In this document: positions 7,312 through 11,832 of the stretch, piece after piece
How the letters are laid out: each line of letters starts with the position of its first letter
How positions within the stretch are numbered: the stretch's first letter is position 1
Assembly (NCBI GenBank): GCA_947481355.1
Contig: CANKGM010000039.1
Span: forward strand, 1-11,832
Direction: 5' to 3'
DNA: 11,832 nucleotides
Source: Chitinophagaceae bacterium
Lineage (GTDB): Bacteria; Bacteroidota; Bacteroidia; Chitinophagales; Chitinophagaceae
Translations under genes and position numbers: made by a program
Notes under the pieces: model-generated
The model's database searches: none
What the model was told of the DNA's origin: nothing
The model's input: the letters and a program-made list of their open reading frames with translations, nothing else

Positions 7312-7354
7312 TGAAAAATCAATCCCCGTTCTGGTTGGATACGGGGATTGATTT
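7312..7354 (-). terminator. Intrinsic terminator after pyk
   Basis: A 14-bp perfect inverted repeat (7316-7329 with 7341-7354) encloses an 11-base loop. Its GC-rich core is CCCCG/CGGGG next to the loop. Read on the - strand, the stem runs into TTTTT (bases 7318-7314), as expected of a Rho-independent terminator placed 26 bp after the pyk stop. It lies just before the rnhA start, so it separates the pyk and rnhA transcripts or attenuates readthrough. Confidence 0.75.
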
Positions 7355-7380
7355 AATATAATTGAATCAACTGAGTAGAG

Positions 7381-8871
7381 CTATTCTACTACAGTTACTT
7401 TAATCGTATTGGTTGGTAAATGTAAATCGATAGGAGTGCTTCCTGTATTTACTACTACATCACCTTTGGCTACGAATCCTCTTTCTTTTAGAATTTTAAT
7501 TTGATCTGAGATGATTCCATCAAGACTTTCTTCTTCTTCGTATAGAAATGCTCTTACTCCCCAACTTAAACTCAACTGATTTACTAAAGAACGTTCCTTT
7601 GTGAAAACATAGAGCTGTGACTTTGGTCTATATGAGCTTAGCATAAATCCAGTATAGCCTGATTGTGTCATACCAATTAACGCATCGGCATTGGTGTTTT
7701 CTGCAAGTTTACAGGCAGTCAAACATACGGCATCACTAATAAATGTAGGTGAGTGTGGAAGAGGTTTTATTTCCTCGTCGCGATTGTATTTATATTCTGT
7801 CTTTTCCGCTTCGATAATGATTTTGCGCATTGTTTCAACCACAAGAACCGGGTGCATACCTGTAGCCGTCTCTCCACTAAGCATTACCGCATCTGCACCC
7901 TCAAGTACCGCATTAGCGACGTCTGTACTTTCACTACGATTTGGTTTTACGCGATCAATCATGCTCTCCATCATTTGAGTAGCTACGATTACAGGCTTTC
8001 CTCTATGTAAGCATTTCCTGATAATTTGACGCTGAATCAGAGGTACTTTTTCAATAGGAACTTCAACGCCAAGATCACCTCTAGCTACCATGATACCATC
8101 TGATTCAAGAATGATTTCTCGGATATTTTCAAGCGCTTCTGGCATTTCAATTTTTGCAATAACCTTTGACTTGCTATTGTTTTCTTTTATGATTTTTTTG
8201 ATGCCTGTAATATCTTCAACACGACGAACAAAGGAAAGTGCAATCCAATCTAATTGTTCTTTCAAAATGAAATCTAGATCTATTAAATCTTTTTCAGTCA
8301 AGGCTGGAAGTGAAATTTTTGTATCAGGAAGGTTCAATCCTTTTTTAGATGAAATGATACCGCCTAATTTTACTTTCACCTTCACATCGCCGTTTGGCAT
8401 GATTTGGTCAACTACTACCTCAATTTTGCCATCATCAATCATGATGGTATTACCAACCAATACATCACCAGCAAGATTAGGGTAGGACACATAGATCTTT
8501 TCAATTGTGCCTATCACTTTCTCATTGGTTAATGTTAGGATATCCCCCTCTTTAACCAATAATGAATTGTTTTCTATTTCACCCACCCTAAGTTTTGGAC
8601 CTTGAAGATCACCTAGTATTGCAATGTTATAGGGTTCTGAAGCGCTGATTTTTCGGATAGAGTCAATGATTCTTTTCTTATCCTCATGAGCACCATGAGA
8701 AAAATTCAATCTAAATACATTAACCCCTGCTTTTACCAATGCAAGTAATTGTTCATAGCTATCGCAGGCTGGACCCACTGTAGCTACGATTTTAGTTCTA
8801 TGTATGGTGTGCTCTTGGGCAGCGCCATTGTTCATTTCTTGATGAAAATACTTTCCTATGTTTTTGCTCAT
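7381..8871 (-). CDS. pyk: Pyruvate kinase (potassium-independent signature)
   Basis: Pyruvate kinase transfers the phosphate of phosphoenolpyruvate to ADP, the last step of glycolysis. The 496-residue protein has the barrel A domain with TKIVATVGPA (26-35), RLNFSHG (54-60, nucleotide and cation ligands), AKIEMPEAL with catalytic Lys240 and metal ligand Glu242, ARGDLGVE with Asp266, and ATQMMESM with Thr298. The inserted B domain spans about 95-190, and the C-terminal domain (about 375-496) ends in VTVVE. At the site homologous to rabbit Thr113-Lys114-Glu117-Thr120 it has Leu89, Gln90, Lys93 and Val96, the set reported for K+-independent enzymes. An N-terminal extension of about 20 residues precedes the first strand; a second Met at residue 13 is an alternative start. 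It follows pfkA across a terminator hairpin. Confidence 0.97.
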   Translation of the reverse strand: MSKNIGKYFHQEMNNGAAQEHTIHRTKIVATVGPACDSYEQLLALVKAGVNVFRLNFSHGAHEDKKRIIDSIRKISASEPYNIAILGDLQGPKLRVGEIENNSLLVKEGDILTLTNEKVIGTIEKIYVSYPNLAGDVLVGNTIMIDDGKIEVVVDQIMPNGDVKVKVKLGGIISSKKGLNLPDTKISLPALTEKDLIDLDFILKEQLDWIALSFVRRVEDITGIKKIIKENNSKSKVIAKIEMPEALENIREIILESDGIMVARGDLGVEVPIEKVPLIQRQIIRKCLHRGKPVIVATQMMESMIDRVKPNRSESTDVANAVLEGADAVMLSGETATGMHPVLVVETMRKIIIEAEKTEYKYNRDEEIKPLPHSPTFISDAVCLTACKLAENTNADALIGMTQSGYTGFMLSSYRPKSQLYVFTKERSLVNQLSLSWGVRAFLYEEEESLDGIISDQIKILKERGFVAKGDVVVNTGSTPIDLHLPTNTIKVTVVE

Positions 8872-8892
8872 ATAATTAAATTCAATGATTAG

Positions 8893-8922
8893 AATAAAAA
8901 AACAGCAGTATTGCTGCTGTTT
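8893..8922 (-). terminator. Intrinsic terminator after pfkA
   Basis: A 9-bp perfect stem (8900-8908 with 8914-8922; AAACAGCAG and its complement) closes a 5-base loop. On the - strand it is followed by an uninterrupted run of seven T (8902-8896, partly in the stem). It begins 6 bp after the pfkA stop and ends about 22 bp before the pyk start, so it should stop or reduce transcription from pfkA into pyk. Confidence 0.85.
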
Positions 8923-8927
8923 GTAAA

Positions 8928-9911
8928 TTAACTGGCTAGTATCTTAACAATTTTTAACCATTCTTCACTTATCTTTTGCTTTGCTTTAATGGCGTTATCA
9001 AGTGGAGTGTAATACATTTTGTTGTTTACGATACCCACCATAACATTTACCTTTCCTTCAAGCAAACATTCTACTGCAGAATATCCCATTCTGCTAGCGA
9101 TTAGCCTATCCATGCTAGAGGGTGAACCTCCACGTTGAATATGACCCAGAATGGCGACACGTATGTCAAAGCCAGGAATTCTATCCTTAATTACTTTAGC
9201 AAGATCATTCGCGCCTCCAAAATCATCACCTTCTGCTACCACTACTATATTAACAAGTTTTTTTCTTTTTTCTTTCTCTTGTAAAGAAGCTAAAACTTGC
9301 TCAACATCTGTTTTTTTCTCAGGAATTAAAATATGCTCAGCTCCAGTGCCTATGCCAGAATGAAGGGCAATGTATCCAGCATCTCTACCCATAACCTCTA
9401 CAATAAACAATCTGTCGTGTGCATCTGCAGTATCCCTTATTTTATCAATCGCTTCAACCGCAGTATTTACGGCTGTATCAAATCCAATGGTAAAATCTGT
9501 CCCTGCTATGTCTTTGTCAATTGTCCCCGGAATTCCGATACAGGGTATGTCAAATTCATTAGAGAATATCTGTGCGCCTTTGAAAGAACCGTCGCCACCG
9601 ATAATGACTAGTCCATCAATACCATGACTTTTTAGGTTTTCATATGCTTTAGCACGTCCTTCTTTCGTCATAAATTCCTTGCACCGTGCTGTCTTAAGTA
9701 TAGTACCGCCACGCTGTATAATATTAGCTACACTACGGGAATCCATACGGTTAATATCGTTGTCTATCATACCTGCATATCCTCTTGTTATGCCAAATAC
9801 GTCTAAACCATGATAAATCCCTGTTCTTACAACAGCTCGAATACAAGCGTTCATACCCGGAGAATCACCTCCTGAGGTCATCACACCGATTTTACTCACT
9901 TTTTTTTGCAT
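8928..9911 (-). CDS. pfkA: ATP-dependent 6-phosphofructokinase
   Basis: PfkA phosphorylates fructose 6-phosphate with ATP, the committed step of glycolysis. The 327 residues match bacterial group A enzymes (E. coli 320). Visible motifs are TSGGDSPGMNACIRAVVR (12-29), IIGGDGSFKGA (103-113), PGTIDKDIAGTDFTIGFDTA (128-147), EVMGRDAGY (172-180), and GHIQRGGSPSSMDRL (256-270). Gly108 and Gly129, at the positions that decide phosphoryl donor, indicate ATP rather than pyrophosphate. The catalytic Asp132 is present. The residue after it is Lys133 where the family usually has Asn (PGTIDND), an unusual change. Arg25 and Arg29, equivalent to effector-site arginines of E. coli, are kept, so ADP/PEP control is possible. 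There is no Shine-Dalgarno before the ATG at 9911. The 200 bp upstream lack a gene. Confidence 0.97.
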   Translation of the reverse strand: MQKKVSKIGVMTSGGDSPGMNACIRAVVRTGIYHGLDVFGITRGYAGMIDNDINRMDSRSVANIIQRGGTILKTARCKEFMTKEGRAKAYENLKSHGIDGLVIIGGDGSFKGAQIFSNEFDIPCIGIPGTIDKDIAGTDFTIGFDTAVNTAVEAIDKIRDTADAHDRLFIVEVMGRDAGYIALHSGIGTGAEHILIPEKKTDVEQVLASLQEKEKRKKLVNIVVVAEGDDFGGANDLAKVIKDRIPGFDIRVAILGHIQRGGSPSSMDRLIASRMGYSAVECLLEGKVNVMVGIVNNKMYYTPLDNAIKAKQKISEEWLKIVKILAS

Positions 9912-9981
9912 CGGATCAAATAATTGACTTGGGTTAAATGGTGATGGTTCTTAAAGCACTTTTTAAGCGTTCTAAGTGGTG

Positions 9982-9989
9982 CAAATTTA
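9982..9989 (-). promoter_or_regulatory. Possible -7 element upstream of pfkA
   Basis: On the - strand these bases read TAAATTTG, a full match to the Bacteroidota TAnnTTTG element, within the 200-bp gene-free stretch before pfkA. It would give a leader of about 60-65 nt. No TTTG is present at the expected distance upstream, so the assignment is weak. A small 6-bp inverted repeat (CTTAAA at 9950-9955 with TTTAAG at 9961-9966) lies within the predicted leader; its role, if any, is unknown. Confidence 0.3.
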
Positions 9990-10111
9990 CCAATTTTAAG
10001 TGAAACTTTGTCGTATGTTCACAACTTTGCTAATGCAATTTCCTATCCATCTATACGATCAAATCGGATTGTCCATCCCGTTGAAATGATAGGATGCATG
10101 TCAATGATTTT

Positions 10112-11005
10112 TTAAGAAAAAATTTCAGCAAGGGCCGTATTAAATGCCGTGGGCATATAACCCAATTCCTCCATGGCTTTTTTTATGTGAAAACCTGTTC
10201 GCTGAGGCCTGATTCCCGGTTGGGTAAACGTGGTGGCGTCAACTGGAGTAATCAATTGCTCATCCAGTTTAAGGAATCGAGCCACTTTAATTGCCATTTC
10301 ATAGGGTGTCATGATTTCATCGCCTGAAATATGGTAAATGCCCTTAGCTTCTTGCTCAACAACGGCAATTATTCCTTTTGCTAGGTCTGGAATATAGGTG
10401 GGGGTCCTGATTTGATCATTTACAACCTTGATGGGTTTGCTTTCCATAAGATTATCCCTAACCCAATAAATGAAATTTGAACGCTTGATTTGATCCGTTT
10501 TGCCATAGAGTAGGACTGTACGAATAATTGACCAATCAAGTCCACTTTGAATGAGATATTGTTCGGCAAGCTCCTTTGTTTCTCCATAGTAATTTACAGG
10601 ACCTGTTTGATCGGATTCAACATAAGGACCATCATCGCCACTGAACACGAAGTCCGTCGAAATAAAATGAAAAGCAGCATCCACCTCTTTGGCTATGCTT
10701 ATTAATTCAATCGTTGACGCTGTATTAATACTATAGCAATGATCTCTATTCAATTCACAATCATCTACTTGTGTTATAGCTGCTGAATGTATTATCGCGT
10801 CAGGTTTAAAAGAATTGATGATTTTTTTAGACGTAATTCTATCTGCGATGTCCATTGATGTGTAATCGCTTAGTTCATTGAATATCAAATGATTGTGTCT
10901 TAGGTCTCCTTTTCCGGTTGCCAATAGGGTGTGGTTGGTTTTTGATAGCTGTTCTGTAATAGCTGATCCAAGCATTCCATTAGCTCCTGTTAGCAATATT
11001 TTCAT
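10112..11005 (-). CDS. RmlD-like extended SDR (NAD(P)-dependent sugar-nucleotide reductase family)
   Basis: This is an extended short-chain dehydrogenase of the RmlD (dTDP-4-dehydrorhamnose reductase) substrate-binding group. The 297 residues fit the family. The Rossmann nucleotide motif GANGMLG is at 7-13, HSAAITQVDDCE at 73-84, STDFVFSGDDGPY at 116-128, and the catalytic YxxxK as Tyr140 and Lys144 in YYGETKELAE. The C-terminal half has RTPTYIPDLAKGI and GIYHISGDEIMTPYEMA, and RPQRTGFHIKKAMEELGY resembles the RmlD tail. No rmlA, B or C gene lies beside it, so a dTDP-rhamnose role is not supported by context; other sugar-nucleotide or MAT2B-like roles are equally open. It lies between pfkA (200 bp) and the CrtA-like gene (60 bp of very AT-rich DNA), all on the - strand. 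No promoter could be assigned. Confidence 0.88.
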   Translation of the reverse strand: MKILLTGANGMLGSAITEQLSKTNHTLLATGKGDLRHNHLIFNELSDYTSMDIADRITSKKIINSFKPDAIIHSAAITQVDDCELNRDHCYSINTASTIELISIAKEVDAAFHFISTDFVFSGDDGPYVESDQTGPVNYYGETKELAEQYLIQSGLDWSIIRTVLLYGKTDQIKRSNFIYWVRDNLMESKPIKVVNDQIRTPTYIPDLAKGIIAVVEQEAKGIYHISGDEIMTPYEMAIKVARFLKLDEQLITPVDATTFTQPGIRPQRTGFHIKKAMEELGYMPTAFNTALAEIFS

Positions 11006-11065
11006 TTAATTTACATTTAGTTAAACTCTATAAATACTTTATTATCAGTATTATATATAATTAAA

Positions 11066-11788
11066 TTATATTTTTTCTGCAAGTATTTTGAACCTAAGAA
11101 ACATCTCCTCACTATACCAATTCCCATCCCGGGTTTGTTGTATTACTTCTTGATGGGCTCTCTTTTTATAGGCAAATGCTTTCATGTCTGCCATGCTTTC
11201 CCATACACTAAAGGTAGCTTGTTTAACGAAAGGGATTTCCCCAATTCCTACAGAATATACAAGTCCTTGGGTTTGGTTAAGGTCTTTTGATGAATGAGGA
11301 ACTGCTCTCCAAAATTGCCCTAGTTTACTGAGGCGTATGGTAGCTCTAGTCAGTACTCCGATTTTGCCAATTGGTTCCTCGCTACTTTTTCGTTGGCTGA
11401 TGAATGATTTTCCATCCCACGTGCCATGGCCAGCATAGGGTTCTAATAAAAACCAGGAAATGGTTACCTTAAAAACTCTCCACCAAAAGCGAATGAATGC
11501 ACCTACAATGGAATCTGGATTGGGTTGTTGGCTTTCCGAATTCTCTGATGGAAAGAATACCATGATGGCCCATTGGTTAAAATCTGGGTGAATATCGAAG
11601 GTGCCATTTTTGCCACACCCCATCAATTTATAGAAATAGACCTTTTTATTAAAGAAAAGGGGGATATGGAATAAGGCCATACTAAGGAAAGCGAAGGGGA
11701 TTTGCCAGTTTTTATAACGCGTGATGATCAATAAAGCGCGATGGGTGCTATTTAGTTGAGTGGATTTTTCAATAGTTGTCAATGGCAA
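11066..11788 (-). CDS. crtA: Spheroidene monooxygenase (CrtA)-like carotenoid oxygenase
   Basis: The protein resembles CrtA, a ketolase/monooxygenase that adds oxygen to C-2 of acyclic carotenoids in purple bacteria; here the carotenoid substrate is unknown. The 240 residues share with Rhodobacter CrtA the segments YKLMGCGKNGTFDIHPDFNQW (53-73), WDGKSF (124-129), GVLTRATIRL (144-153), VGIGEIPFVKQATFSVW (180-196) and NWYSEEMFLRFKIL (223-236). It lacks the long Pro/Ala tail of the purple-bacterial protein. Two hydrophobic stretches (about 31-46 and 99-116) suggest membrane association. The start is TTG at 11788: an in-frame stop lies just upstream and AAGGA precedes it by 7 nt, while the first internal ATG (codon 37) would remove conserved sequence. 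No other carotenoid gene is visible on this side; the window ends 44 bp upstream. Confidence 0.8.
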   Translation of the reverse strand: MPLTTIEKSTQLNSTHRALLIITRYKNWQIPFAFLSMALFHIPLFFNKKVYFYKLMGCGKNGTFDIHPDFNQWAIMVFFPSENSESQQPNPDSIVGAFIRFWWRVFKVTISWFLLEPYAGHGTWDGKSFISQRKSSEEPIGKIGVLTRATIRLSKLGQFWRAVPHSSKDLNQTQGLVYSVGIGEIPFVKQATFSVWESMADMKAFAYKKRAHQEVIQQTRDGNWYSEEMFLRFKILAEKI

Positions 11789-11795
11789 TGATTAT

Positions 11796-11800
11796 TCCTT
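11796..11800 (-). promoter_or_regulatory. Shine-Dalgarno sequence fixing the TTG start of the CrtA-like gene
   Basis: AAGGA on the - strand lies 7 nt before the TTG at 11788. In-frame stop codons sit around it, so translation cannot begin further upstream. It stands out because nearly every other gene in the window lacks such a site. Confidence 0.65.
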
Positions 11801-11832
11801 TTAAATGATGATGTTGAATTCATCAAAATTCA

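Noticed and set aside
7691..8485. Three + strand open frames opposite pyk
   Set aside because: They are antisense to conserved pyruvate kinase sequence and encode no recognisable protein.
9151..9627. Three + strand open frames opposite pfkA
   Set aside because: They overlap each other in different frames and are antisense to a fully conserved pfkA.
10107..10123. A/T inverted repeat over the SDR stop codon as a terminator
   Set aside because: It consists only of an A run facing a T run with no GC stem; too weak to call.
10094..10327. + strand open frame opposite the 3' end of the SDR gene
   Set aside because: It is antisense to the conserved SDR tail and has no family features.
11055..11071. 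Near-perfect AT palindrome (ATATAATT-A-AATTATAT) at the 3' end of the CrtA-like gene
   Set aside because: It is entirely A/T in a very AT-rich gap, lacks a GC stem or a T run on the coding strand, and is easily explained by composition.

Overview
The window reads as an ordinary chromosomal segment of an AT-rich member of the Bacteroidota, most likely of the Cytophagales or a related order. The evidence is the gene types (a DUF4369-thioredoxin lipo/secretory-type protein, a DUF6580 membrane protein, a CrtA-like carotenoid oxygenase), AT-rich translation starts mostly without Shine-Dalgarno sequences, and a good match to the Bacteroidota promoter TTTG-N17-TAnnTTTG. The taxon is inferred from these traits; no marker gene is present.

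Bases 1-4376 (+ strand) form one tightly packed run: the 3' part of trpA, then hisH, hisA, hisF and hisIE, then a secreted TlpA/ResA-like thioredoxin protein. The gaps are 8 bp or less and two junctions overlap. TrpA completes the alpha subunit of tryptophan synthase. HisIE, HisA and HisH/HisF carry histidine synthesis from PR-ATP to imidazole glycerol phosphate. The remaining his genes (hisG, D, C, B) and the rest of trp are not in view. A direct trpA-hisH junction is the least usual aspect of this part.

Bases 4386-6814 hold a YraN-type nuclease-fold protein (- strand, converging on the his run), a divergent class I mannose-6-phosphate isomerase (manA), a nearly perfect 48-bp tandem repeat (three copies) that starts right at the manA stop codon, and a DUF6580 membrane protein with its own recognisable promoter.

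Bases 6826-11788 are all on the - strand: ribonuclease HI, pyruvate kinase, 6-phosphofructokinase, an RmlD-like extended SDR, and a spheroidene monooxygenase (CrtA)-like protein. pfkA and pyk bracket the regulated steps of glycolysis and are separated by a strong intrinsic terminator hairpin; a second long hairpin separates pyk from rnhA. The pyruvate kinase carries the residue signature of potassium-independent enzymes.

I found no mobile element, CRISPR array, tRNA or rRNA, and no clearly new multi-gene system. The best leads are the 48-bp repeat with its internal heptad structure, the trp-his junction, the translational coupling of a secreted thioredoxin-like gene to hisIE, and the isolated CrtA-like gene with a TTG start.
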